A DNA stretch of 33,714 nucleotides from a virus: the IMG/VR virus record IMGVR_UViG_3300014050_000077, positions 1,028 to 34,741 of that record, one strand, 5' to 3'. Below are positions 6,181 through 12,569 of the stretch, in pieces; position 1 is the first letter of the stretch; each line of letters starts with the position of its first letter. Below the pieces are notes generated by a model, which was not told the origin of the DNA, did not search any database, and saw only the letters and a list, made by a program, of their open reading frames with translations. Both the position numbers and the translations under genes were made by a program.

Positions 6181-6348
6181 TCTCGGCAGGTGCGAGCGTG
6201 TGCGAGCCAGCCCAGCCAAGCCCAGCCAGCCCTGTTTGTTCATTTAAGAGAACGCTACGGAAATAGCGTAGCGTAGTAGGGACAGGACGGACTAAGGAGT
6301 CCTGTTCCTACTTTTCCTTCGCGAATTATTCCTTATATATATAAGGAG
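6181..6348. other. Palindrome-rich non-coding region, candidate origin or control region
   Basis: Between the RepA-like gene (ending at 6387) and the small gene starting at 6139 there is no credible gene. The stretch holds a TGCGAGC direct repeat (6191-6197 and 6201-6207), CCAGCC-type tandem repeats near 6205-6232, an 8-base-pair stem ACGCTACG/CGTAGCGT (6252-6274), a 12-base-pair stem (6277-6310), the palindrome TTCGCGAA (6318-6325) and the 18-base palindrome TCCTTATATATATAAGGA (6330-6347). The AT-rich palindrome beside replication genes suits an origin or a promoter/operator region. Confidence 0.5.
6277..6310 (+). terminator. Strong hairpin with short T-run, possible terminator
   Basis: TAGGGACAGGAC (6277-6288) pairs with GTCCTGTTCCTA (6299-6310), 12 base pairs with one G.U, around a ten-base loop. 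On the plus strand it is followed by CTTTTCC, which would act weakly as a terminator for rightward transcription. On the minus strand no U-run follows. It may protect the leftward replication genes from read-through out of the convergent rightward cluster, or be part of an origin. Confidence 0.45.
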
Positions 6349-6386
6349 TCTGACTGCTCAAGGAATGATAGTGTTTTGAAAGTGGA

Positions 6387-7400
6387 TTAGAAAGTGGTCT
6401 GATTGGCAATATACAAGCCACTGTCAGACAATATCTTATTGGCCTTGTGAAGGCGTTTTAGATAGCGATAAAAGGTACTTTCCGATACTTCCAGCTTTTC
6501 AATTATATGGCGGCATAAATCACCTGCCTGCCACTGCTTGCTACCCATCTCAGTTAAGAACCTTTTATCGTCAACAGCCTTATGTGCACCTGGCTTCTTT
6601 AACTTATCTGGATTGAGCGCAAAGTTGGCTTGGAACAACGGGTAATGCCATTGAACTACAAAGCTATCTACTGGCGGGAAGTTGCGCAGCGTGATGTCAC
6701 AAGTATAAGTCTTCTCATCTTCCTCGTGGGCAGTCAGAACGACCAGCGTATCTGGATTACGGGCGAATACGCCCGAACCACTGAAGCGGTCAATCGACTC
6801 AGAGCCACTCTTGTTACCCTTGGAGAAGTGATGTGATAGGATGATTGACAGATTGTGGCGCGTTGCTAGGTACTCAAACTCATTCATAAGGCTTGACATA
6901 TCACCTGCGCTGTTCTCATCTCTCTCACCCATCAGCATATAGTTAGGGTCAAGAATGATCGCTTGATAACCCTTACCTTCAATTTGCTTCTCAATCATGG
7001 GACGGATGAGAGTCAAGTCAGCAGCGTGACCTCTCAGCGTCCACATATTAAAGTCATCTGCCTTATCTTCTAGTCCTTTAGCTTTGATAACATCGGCTAG
7101 TCGATTGCGAAAACTCCATTCTTGAATCTCAAAATTAATGAATAACACCCGCGACATCTTGCACTGTTGCCCCCACCACGGAACACCAGCGTGTAACGAA
7201 AGGGCTAAGTCAATTAGACTCCAACTCTTAAACGCTTTGCTTCCTCCACCTAGCAACATCTTCCCACCTCTGTGTAGCATTCCATCAATTAGCGTTTCTG
7301 GCTCTGGCAGGTCTTCCTTAACAAGTTGTGCATAAGATTTAATCGGCGGCCACTCGTCCGTCTTCGGCTTGATACCAAGTGCTACGGCTGGTTCTATCAT
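6387..7400 (-). CDS. RepA-like (AAA_25/RecA-fold) replicative ATPase with winged-helix tail
   Basis: The start at 7400 follows AAAGGAGG and overlaps the TGA of the preceding frame, giving 337 residues. The RecA-like core has Walker A GGGSKAFKS at 51-59, Walker B AIILDP at 147-152, a SHH motif at 189-191 and a sensor-like GSGVFARNPDT at 208-218, matching hexameric RepA/AAA_25 helicases. Residues about 285-330 (QAGDLCRHIIEKLEVSESTF) look like a winged helix-turn-helix for DNA binding. Together with the primase-like gene upstream it would form the helicase-primase part of the phage replisome. Confidence 0.85.
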   Translation of the reverse strand: MIEPAVALGIKPKTDEWPPIKSYAQLVKEDLPEPETLIDGMLHRGGKMLLGGGSKAFKSWSLIDLALSLHAGVPWWGQQCKMSRVLFINFEIQEWSFRNRLADVIKAKGLEDKADDFNMWTLRGHAADLTLIRPMIEKQIEGKGYQAIILDPNYMLMGERDENSAGDMSSLMNEFEYLATRHNLSIILSHHFSKGNKSGSESIDRFSGSGVFARNPDTLVVLTAHEEDEKTYTCDITLRNFPPVDSFVVQWHYPLFQANFALNPDKLKKPGAHKAVDDKRFLTEMGSKQWQAGDLCRHIIEKLEVSESTFYRYLKRLHKANKILSDSGLYIANQTTF

Positions 7401-7654
7401 TTTCCTCCTTTGCAAAACCATAATAAGCTTTGCATTTTGTCTTCTCTCTTTGCCCCAGGAATCCTAACGGGTTGGCTGGGTTTGAATGTTGCAGGATCGC
7501 ATCCTAACGGAATAAGAAAAGCTTTTAACTGTTCCACCCATTCGTTCTTTGGTGGCATCTCAAACCAACCATGCAAGCTCTTTCCTCCAGTATTAACAAC
7601 GGCGTGTAGCTTCATGCTGAACAAGTCACGCATCAGTTGGAACACCGCGCCCAT
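7397..7654 (-). CDS. Primase-like protein, C-terminal part (apparent +1 frameshift)
   Basis: This frame is open for 85 codons from ATG 7654 and continues the upstream frame in family terms: MGAVFQLMRDLF, VVNTGGKSLHGWFEMPP, CDPATFKPSQPVRIPGA. Those segments match the C-terminal half of primase/replication proteins in which ESDxLxxxxMGAVF runs straight into LxAxVxTGGKSLHGWF. No good ribosome-binding site precedes ATG 7654 or the alternative ATG 7633, which overlaps the upstream stop by eight bases. A +1 slip near CAAGCC at about 7660-7665 would join the two as ESDVLTQPQMGAVFQL. This may be a programmed frameshift, a mutation, a base error or a genuine split gene. Confidence 0.65.
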   Translation of the reverse strand: MGAVFQLMRDLFSMKLHAVVNTGGKSLHGWFEMPPKNEWVEQLKAFLIPLGCDPATFKPSQPVRIPGAKREDKMQSLLWFCKGGK

Positions 7655-8330
7655 CTGTGGCTTGCGTCAACACATCCGACTCGACAACCAGAAATATCCG
7701 ATCCTCAACCGTATCGTTGGACCTACTGACTGTGCCTTGCTTGTAGGTCGCGCCAGTTGTGTACTGCCCAATCGGCTCATCCAGCTTCTTCCAATCGTAA
7801 GCCGTGCGGAAGTTCTGTGGATGCTTCCCGCTGTCCGTAACATTACCTATCCAGATGTTATCGACAGCGTTGAACAGCGATAGGAACAACTGATAGTCCT
7901 TGGCTGGATCGTCCAGCTTGGTCGGACTTTCCTCAAACATATCCGCCGTCTCCCAATTGTAGTGCGTTAGGTATCGTTGCTTGTTTGACTCCGCAATCGT
8001 CTTGATCCTGTCCAACACCTCTGAGTGTGGGTCTTTCTTGATAACCAGCTTTGGTACGGCTGTACCACCCGACATAATGTTTACTGGCTTGTAGAGAACA
8101 TCGCTGGATATGGCTCGGCGCAACTTGCGATTAGCCTCATCACGATACGGCGTGCATGAAGTATGCCAGCAGAAGATAGTTGGCGCGCCATCTACGAACA
8201 CCGTTGTATCTCTGATGCGAGTGTGGCTGGTATGTGCAGCCTCACCTGGACACTTGCACAGCCCGTGGTTCTCGGACTGCCAATCCACTTGGCCTACGAT
8301 CTCTTCAGCTTGGCGTTGTGCTGTTGTCAT
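7626..8330 (-). CDS. Primase-like zinc-finger protein, N-terminal part
   Basis: The 234-residue frame starts at ATG 8330, overlapping the stop of the HNH gene (ATGA). Residues about 23-58 form a zinc-finger region (LCKCPGEAAHTS, TIFCWHTSC) of the kind at the N-terminus of CHC2-type primases and related phage replication proteins. The C-terminus, EDRIFLVVESDVLTQ, is the start of a core that continues in the +1 frame (7397-7654). The last 14 residues (ATDGRGVPTDA region) look like out-of-frame text. With the RepA-like ATPase downstream, a priming role is likely but not proven by a catalytic motif. Confidence 0.7.
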   Translation of the reverse strand: MTTAQRQAEEIVGQVDWQSENHGLCKCPGEAAHTSHTRIRDTTVFVDGAPTIFCWHTSCTPYRDEANRKLRRAISSDVLYKPVNIMSGGTAVPKLVIKKDPHSEVLDRIKTIAESNKQRYLTHYNWETADMFEESPTKLDDPAKDYQLFLSLFNAVDNIWIGNVTDSGKHPQNFRTAYDWKKLDEPIGQYTTGATYKQGTVSRSNDTVEDRIFLVVESDVLTQATDGRGVPTDA

Positions 8331-8785
8331 TTATATTCTTGGTGACATCTTGAATGACATTCTCTGCATAAACCCACAAGTTCAAACATAAGTTCGTTGC
8401 CAACATTCCTGTAGGTCAAGTGATGTACTTGATGTATGGGTGCATCTAAACAACCTTGACAAATTTTATCTCTTTGAATTATAAGCCTTCTCTTCTTTTC
8501 CCATTCTGGACATAGTAAATAATTTTTATAATTCTTTTTGTTAACCTTAAGAATGTTGTCTATATGCTTAATTAATTCCTTATGTGGTACTTCTGGATTT
8601 CTTCCATAACCACCCTTGGCATTAATTACAGCCAATATGGATTCACGAGAAAAATGCAGGGTATTGCGCAAATAATCTACAACCAATGCTATTTCATCCC
8701 ACATTTTACTGCCCATAGTAGTGATTGGATTCCTAAGCAATTCAAGTATTCTGTCATCAATTTTTTTAACTTTTATTGTCTTCAT
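8327..8785 (-). CDS. HNH endonuclease, probably a free-standing homing enzyme
   Basis: The ATG at 8785 gives 152 residues; a TTG at 8797 is possible but less likely. The C-terminal half carries an HNH fold: CPEWEKKRRLIIQRDKICQG, CLDAPIHQVHHLTYRNVGNE and ELVGLCRECHSRCH, with the two CxxC-type pairs that bind zinc and the HH/H catalytic residues. The N-terminal part (DDRILELLRNPITTMGSKMW) looks like a DNA-recognition region similar to AP2/helical modules of homing enzymes. The surrounding sequence is more AT-rich than its neighbours, which suggests recent acquisition. A 78-base foldable element lies directly upstream. Confidence 0.85.
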   Translation of the reverse strand: MKTIKVKKIDDRILELLRNPITTMGSKMWDEIALVVDYLRNTLHFSRESILAVINAKGGYGRNPEVPHKELIKHIDNILKVNKKNYKNYLLCPEWEKKRRLIIQRDKICQGCLDAPIHQVHHLTYRNVGNELMFELVGLCRECHSRCHQEYK

Positions 8786-8796
8786 ATAAAAATTCA

Positions 8797-8874
8797 AACT
8801 GGCTCTGATTCAAGGGGAGAACACACTGAGGAATATCCCGCCGTGGGATCTCCCCACAGACCACAACGCCAGTT
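8797..8874 (-). other. 78-base nested inverted-repeat element, candidate structured RNA
   Basis: Between the stop of the glycosyltransferase gene and the HNH start lies a nested fold: AACTGGC (8797-8803) with GCCAGTT (8868-8874), TCTG (8804-8807) with CAGA (8857-8860), GGGGAGA (8814-8820) with TCTCCCC (8849-8855), and inside it TCCC (8836-8839) with GGGA (8845-8848). All stems are exact matches. No U-run follows, so it is not a simple terminator. It could be an RNA that regulates or travels with the HNH gene, or a DNA site recognised by it. Confidence 0.5.
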
Positions 8875-8877
8875 AGG

Positions 8878-9996
8878 TTATTTGCTTTCTTTAACTTCCT
8901 CCAACTCCATCGCCTTCTTACTGGCCTCAACAATATCCTGCGCTGTTATATTCCGCAGAGCGTTACACCAGTATTGAGTTTTCGGGGTGCGATTGCTCGC
9001 ATCCTTACACTTAGCTTGTGGCAACCCAGCGTGCGGTCGGCAAGGTGCGTGTGGGCAAGTATCAGGCTTAAACACCGATACGTTCTTACTATAATAAGTC
9101 ATTCTGTCGGCGGGGTCGTAGCTTCCCCACAACGACACACACGGTGTATCCAACCCAGCAGCCATGTGGTTGACAGAGCTATCGGGCGCGACAACAAAGT
9201 CAGCCCCGCTGATAATCGGGAACAGCGAGCGAACAGCCTTGGTGCAATTGAATAGGTCGATCACCCTGGGATGATCCACCTTAAAGTTGTTTGAGTTGTC
9301 CAGCCCGATAATCACAGCGTGATGCTTTGGATAAGCCTCAAGCAACGCCAGCACCGCCTCCTGCCCCATCGTTGGCGGGTAGGTGCGGGTAGGACCACTG
9401 GACGAAACGTGGTAAGCAAAGAACGGACTAGGCAACGGCCACTTGCCCATCGCCTTTAGCTCTTCGTGGTCTGGCTCGATGAGATGTAGGACTGGCTTAC
9501 AATACTTAGCCATACTCTTCTCATCCCACACACCCATCCACTCGTAGATCCTCTGGTAGCAGTTACCAGGACCAGTGCCTAGCTTCGTGTTGCCTACCTG
9601 CCCGCTGAACAAATCATCCGTAGGCAAGTGAGCGTCAAAAGAATCCCACGCCTCCAGCGAGGATGGCAGCGGCCACAGCTTTGCACCCAGCCCAGCGTAG
9701 AGAGGCAGGTTGCGAGCAGGTGCGTAAACCTCCACAACCCCGCCCGACTCTTGCACCAAGTAGTTGACGAAGGAAGTAGCGATGATTGCGTCACCGATTG
9801 CACCAGCGCGGTAGACGGCTGTTGCCCCACCAGCAGCGCGCCCCTTGTAGTACGGCTTGATCTTATGTGGGCAAGGGATTGAATCGTCCCAGATTGGTCC
9901 AGTTAACTCATCGGGCAACACATAGGTTGTGCGGGGGTAGAGCATATTGTCATCGACCTTGTGAATTGCGTTTGTGTTGTTAGTCCATAGTTTCAT
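8878..9996 (-). CDS. Glycosyltransferase, GT9 (heptosyltransferase-like)
   Basis: The 372-residue product starts at ATG 9996 with AGGAG about nine bases upstream, inside the last codons of the methyltransferase gene. The GT-B fold is shown by a glycine-rich N-terminal loop (YRAGAIGDAIIATSFVNYL, about 62-80) and by the C-terminal nucleotide-sugar motif (GADFVVAPDSSVNHMAAGLD, about 264-283, then PCVSLWG). This is the pattern of ADP-heptose:LPS heptosyltransferases and GT9 relatives. Several late cysteines and histidines (DTCPHAPCRPHAG, YWCNALRN) are unusual. It could glycosylate modified phage DNA bases or host surface glycans. Context with the methyltransferase and oxygenase favours DNA, but this is unproven. 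Confidence 0.8.
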   Translation of the reverse strand: MKLWTNNTNAIHKVDDNMLYPRTTYVLPDELTGPIWDDSIPCPHKIKPYYKGRAAGGATAVYRAGAIGDAIIATSFVNYLVQESGGVVEVYAPARNLPLYAGLGAKLWPLPSSLEAWDSFDAHLPTDDLFSGQVGNTKLGTGPGNCYQRIYEWMGVWDEKSMAKYCKPVLHLIEPDHEELKAMGKWPLPSPFFAYHVSSSGPTRTYPPTMGQEAVLALLEAYPKHHAVIIGLDNSNNFKVDHPRVIDLFNCTKAVRSLFPIISGADFVVAPDSSVNHMAAGLDTPCVSLWGSYDPADRMTYYSKNVSVFKPDTCPHAPCRPHAGLPQAKCKDASNRTPKTQYWCNALRNITAQDIVEASKKAMELEEVKESK

Positions 9997-10000
9997 TTGG

Positions 10001-10768
10001 TTATTCTCCTATTACTTGGTTGATGCATCTGATGATTTCTGACGCGACTTGCGGGACGAGAGCGTTTCCAAGTCCTTTAATTCGTTCAGCTCTGTATGGT
10101 TTTGTGGGTACCCCATCATAAACTCCAAAAGATTCGGACATAATCTTTTTCCCGTTAACTTTGCATATTGTTCCGCAAGATTCCCATTCGGATGAACATC
10201 GTATCTTTTTGCCAAACTCCTCGCCGAAAATGATGCCCTCTTGCTTCCGTCCGATGCTGACGGAGTAAGCCACAATCCAGATTCTTTTCCTGAGATGTGG
10301 TGCGCCAAACATAGCGGCTGGAACAACTTGCCATTCCGCATCGTACCCGACGTCGGCAAGCGATTGTAAAACGATGTCGAGTCCTTGGTTCGTGAGTGCC
10401 TGGACGTTTTCTGCGACCACGAACTTTGGCCTTGCCTCCTTGATAATCCTTTGCATTTCAAACCAGAGTCCGCTTCTTTGGCCATCAATTCCGTTTGATT
10501 CAAACTTTCCTTGAGTTGTCCAAGACTTTGCGTAGCTAATGTCTTGGCAGGGGAACCCACCTGTGAGAAGAGTGACTCCTGCGTATAGCTCGCCTCGTAC
10601 TTCTCGGATGTCTTTGTGGCACGGGACTTCTGGCCAGTGCTTTTTGAGAACGGCTTGGGCGTATGGTTCGTTGTCACAGAATCCGACGGTTCTATATCCG
10701 TTCCACTTTGCGGCCAAGGCAAATCCACCGATCCCGCTGAATAAGTCGAGGTGTGTTTTTTCATTCAC
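10001..10768 (-). CDS. dcm: C5-cytosine DNA methyltransferase
   Basis: The 255-residue product starts at a GTG (10768) ten bases after AAAGGAG. It has the classical ordered motifs: I DLFSGIGGF at 8-16, IV GGFPCQDIS at 70-78 with catalytic Cys74, VI AENV at 119-122, VIII near LRKRIWIVAY at 159-168, and X GLGNALVPQVA at 232-242. The region between VIII and X is short, so the target recognition domain is minimal. It transfers methyl from S-adenosylmethionine to C5 of cytosine, protecting phage DNA or starting further modification. A second frame is open across almost the whole gene and is discussed as a finding. Confidence 0.93.
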   Translation of the reverse strand: MNEKTHLDLFSGIGGFALAAKWNGYRTVGFCDNEPYAQAVLKKHWPEVPCHKDIREVRGELYAGVTLLTGGFPCQDISYAKSWTTQGKFESNGIDGQRSGLWFEMQRIIKEARPKFVVAENVQALTNQGLDIVLQSLADVGYDAEWQVVPAAMFGAPHLRKRIWIVAYSVSIGRKQEGIIFGEEFGKKIRCSSEWESCGTICKVNGKKIMSESFGVYDGVPTKPYRAERIKGLGNALVPQVASEIIRCINQVIGE

Positions 10769-10940
10769 TTTCTATTAACTCCTTTGCTATTAGTGCGGCG
10801 GCATCGACCATGGTGATAATTTGGATAATGTCAATCACTCTTCCGTGAGTCGCGCGATCCCTCTCAACTACAAGCTTATTGCGTGCAATTGAAAGGATCT
10901 CGCGCGCCCACTTGAGCCTAGCTTTAGACTCGACCAGCAT
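10761..10940 (-). CDS. Small hypothetical helical protein
   Basis: A 59-residue frame runs from ATG 10940, which overlaps the preceding TAA as TAATG, to TGA 10763-10761. The product is a run of helices (ESKARLKWAREILSIARNKL, IDIIQIITMVDAAALIAKEL). It carries the ribosome-binding site (AAAGGAG) of the methyltransferase gene in its last codons. No family is recognised. Its coupling on both sides makes it likely to be real. Confidence 0.6.
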   Translation of the reverse strand: MLVESKARLKWAREILSIARNKLVVERDRATHGRVIDIIQIITMVDAAALIAKELIESE

Positions 10941-11122
10941 TACGAGCCTGACCGCATCCGAAACTTACGAGGCGATTTGTTGCTCTTCCCAGCAGCAGAG
11001 AGTGCTATCGCAATCATCTGCTGACGCGAACGAGGCGTTCCACCAGCACCGCGAGCCTTGCCCTTCTTCTTATTGTCCATAGCCAACTCATGCATATTCT
11101 TTGATACGTCTTTTCCGAGCAT
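10940..11122 (-). CDS. Small basic phage protein with PRSRQQMIAIAL motif
   Basis: The 60-residue product starts at ATG 11122 with AAGGAG eight bases upstream. It is strongly basic (NKKKGKARGAGGTPRSRQQM) and contains PRSRQQMIAIALSAAGKS, resembling short phage proteins in which a SRKQAIAIAL-type helix follows a basic stretch. Such proteins are common, often near DNA metabolism genes, and have no known activity. Its TAA overlaps the next ATG. Confidence 0.65.
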   Translation of the reverse strand: MLGKDVSKNMHELAMDNKKKGKARGAGGTPRSRQQMIAIALSAAGKSNKSPRKFRMRSGS

Positions 11123-11134
11123 ATTCTATTCTCC

Positions 11135-11353
11135 TTATATGTTGTAATAGGGATTAGGCACTGATGGTGCTTGTACCCCGAAACTTGGGTTCTCGCATCT
11201 GCGACAATCGCGCAGGTCAAAGTCAAGTATCTCGCCAGAGTTAAGCATGACTGTAAATATCTTGTTATGATCCATGCCATAGTCCGTAACAATAAAAGCC
11301 AAGCCTTCACCCTTGGGTGTCATCATCCATAGTTCTGGATTGAGTTGGATCAT
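11135..11353 (-). CDS. Hypothetical protein
   Basis: The ATG at 11353 overlaps the TGA of the oxygenase gene (ATGA) and gives 72 residues; the longer frame to 11404 is an extension into that gene. The product looks beta-rich (GLAFIVTDYGMDHNKIFTVM, SGEILDFDLRDCRRCENPSF) and ends in VPNPYYNI. An SH3-like or OB-like barrel is possible from the strand pattern. The CRRC could bind a metal. No family is recognised. Confidence 0.65.
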   Translation of the reverse strand: MIQLNPELWMMTPKGEGLAFIVTDYGMDHNKIFTVMLNSGEILDFDLRDCRRCENPSFGVQAPSVPNPYYNI

Positions 11354-11922
11354 TTCCAAGCAGGTCCAGTAAACCAAGCCACCAACACCCAGCGCGTTCC
11401 CCATATTGGCGCACGCGCACGATGCTCAATGTAGGACGGAAACCAGCAACCAGCCCCCTGCTCTCGGATGAACTGAGTGTTCACCATATCAGCCTTAACC
11501 TGCAACCCGCCTCCGATATACTCCTCTGGTGCGGACAGGTTAACCACCGCCGTAAGCTTGCGTACTGGTGGTTCGGATGTGTAGGTGTCGTAGTGCCAAG
11601 AGAACTTCTGTAGTGGGCGGTATCGCAGGATCTGCAACTGCTGGATGCCTTGGATGTCGAAACGCCATTGCTCGGCATTGATGCTTTCCGTAATCTCGCG
11701 CATGATATTGTAGATCCAGTTGTGATGCTTGGCATAAGGTATCCAGCACGATGAGCAGGTTCGCGTACGCGATACCGTACGGGTAACGCCATCCTTCGAC
11801 AACACTGGCGCACGCTTCATTCCGATTACTTCCGCATCTTGGCGCAGCATCTCGCATTGCGTCTTGGTTAGGACGTAGCGGTCCACTGAAGCGGTTAATA
11901 CCTTCTGCTTAAACTCGCTCAT
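11350..11922 (-). CDS. 2-oxoglutarate/Fe(II)-dependent oxygenase
   Basis: The 190-residue product starts at ATG 11922 (ATGA with the preceding gene, AAGGAG upstream). The double-stranded beta-helix core has the iron ligands H110 and D112 in FSWHYD, the distal H167 in SYIEHRA and R177 ten residues later for 2-oxoglutarate. This is the P4H/PKHD spacing, with RKLTAVVNLS and EYIGGGLQ as typical strands. An added N-terminal segment contains CSSCW. It hydroxylates a substrate using O2 and 2-oxoglutarate. Phage members act on proteins or on nucleic-acid bases. Its place between a C5-methyltransferase and glycosyltransferases raises base oxidation as a possibility. Confidence 0.85.
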   Translation of the reverse strand: MSEFKQKVLTASVDRYVLTKTQCEMLRQDAEVIGMKRAPVLSKDGVTRTVSRTRTCSSCWIPYAKHHNWIYNIMREITESINAEQWRFDIQGIQQLQILRYRPLQKFSWHYDTYTSEPPVRKLTAVVNLSAPEEYIGGGLQVKADMVNTQFIREQGAGCWFPSYIEHRARAPIWGTRWVLVAWFTGPAWK

Positions 11923-12122
11923 TTGATCTCCTTGGATAACTGAAGCAATGCTTGGTTTAGCGCGTACTCAAAGCACGCCTTCTTGTCTTTGACAATATGC
12001 TGGCGGCCAGCCTCGGCCATAGCTTCATATAAATCATCGTCAACATTGACTGTAATCTTGACTGCATCGTACTCCTCAACCTTTAGAAGTTTAATATGTT
12101 TCCCAGCTTTTCTTTTCCTCAT
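11919..12122 (-). CDS. Small ribbon-helix-helix-like protein
   Basis: The 67-residue product starts at ATG 12122, overlapping the stop of the membrane peptide gene. A basic N-terminus (RKRKAGKHIKLLK) precedes a beta strand and two helices (VKITVNVDDDLYEAMAEAGR, FEYALNQALLQLSKEI). The strand-helix-helix arrangement is that of ribbon-helix-helix DNA-binding proteins. It could be a local transcription regulator, but family membership is tentative. Confidence 0.55.
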   Translation of the reverse strand: MRKRKAGKHIKLLKVEEYDAVKITVNVDDDLYEAMAEAGRQHIVKDKKACFEYALNQALLQLSKEIK

Positions 12123-12247
12123 AGGTCCAGTTCCTTTTTTATGTAGTCAACCAATTTGAAGATGATGTACAACGCACAAAAGATTGCCGACAAAGTGATC
12201 CAACTGTAAAGCACAAACCAACAGACCACCCAAACAACTCCAGCCAT
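12119..12247 (-). CDS. 42-residue membrane peptide
   Basis: The ATG at 12247 follows the TGA of the preceding gene by one base (TGATATG), and the TGA at 12121-12119 overlaps the next ATG. The product is hydrophobic over its first 30 residues (VVWVVCWFVLYSWITLSAIF then CALYIIFKLV) and ends DYIKKELDL, so one or two membrane spans are expected. The function is unknown. Confidence 0.55.
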   Translation of the reverse strand: MAGVVWVVCWFVLYSWITLSAIFCALYIIFKLVDYIKKELDL

Positions 12248-12248
12248 A

Positions 12249-12569
12249 TCAAGTAGGCAGAACATAGTCGTTTTCCTTTAGCTTTCGTAACAGCGTTCTA
12301 TTATCAATCTGCACCCCGCTGGCTCTGCACCACCAGGAGACAACGCCAGTCTTAAAGTCACGCAGTAGCTTCTGAACTTCGTGTGAGTTCTTATACTCAA
12401 GCGCATCGTTGAGTGGCACGCCTTGGTGATCCTTAATGATCTTCATACCCTTAACCATCCCACGCTTGCGCAGCATCCGCAGATCGCGGATAGCTTGGAG
12501 TGCAACCTCCCCAGCCAACTGCTGCACCCTGTCATCGTAATCACCGCGACATAACTGGGTTGACCTCAC
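12249..12569 (-). CDS. Hypothetical protein
   Basis: The 106-residue product starts at a GTG at 12569 that overlaps the TGA of the glycosyltransferase gene as GTGA. It is mostly helical and basic (GEVALQAIRDLRMLRKRGMV, SHEVQKLLRDFKTGVVSWWC), with a C-terminal IDNRTLLRKLKEND helix that could read DNA. No family is recognised. Its location inside the modification operon suggests a role there but gives no mechanism. Confidence 0.65.
   Translation of the reverse strand: MRSTQLCRGDYDDRVQQLAGEVALQAIRDLRMLRKRGMVKGMKIIKDHQGVPLNDALEYKNSHEVQKLLRDFKTGVVSWWCRASGVQIDNRTLLRKLKENDYVLPT

Noticed and set aside
7326-7883. Plus-strand open frame of 185 codons
   Set aside because: It is antisense to the RepA-like and primase-like genes, has no ribosome-binding site and no recognisable family text.
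8327-8874. IscB or HEARO-type RNA-guided system (HNH gene plus structured element)
   Set aside because: The protein has only 152 residues and an HNH fold, with no RuvC-like segments or bridge helix. The element is 78 bases, much shorter than known HEARO RNAs.
8327-8880. Group I intron with homing endonuclease
   Set aside because: Neither flanking gene is interrupted: the glycosyltransferase and primase-like frames have normal ends at the boundary.
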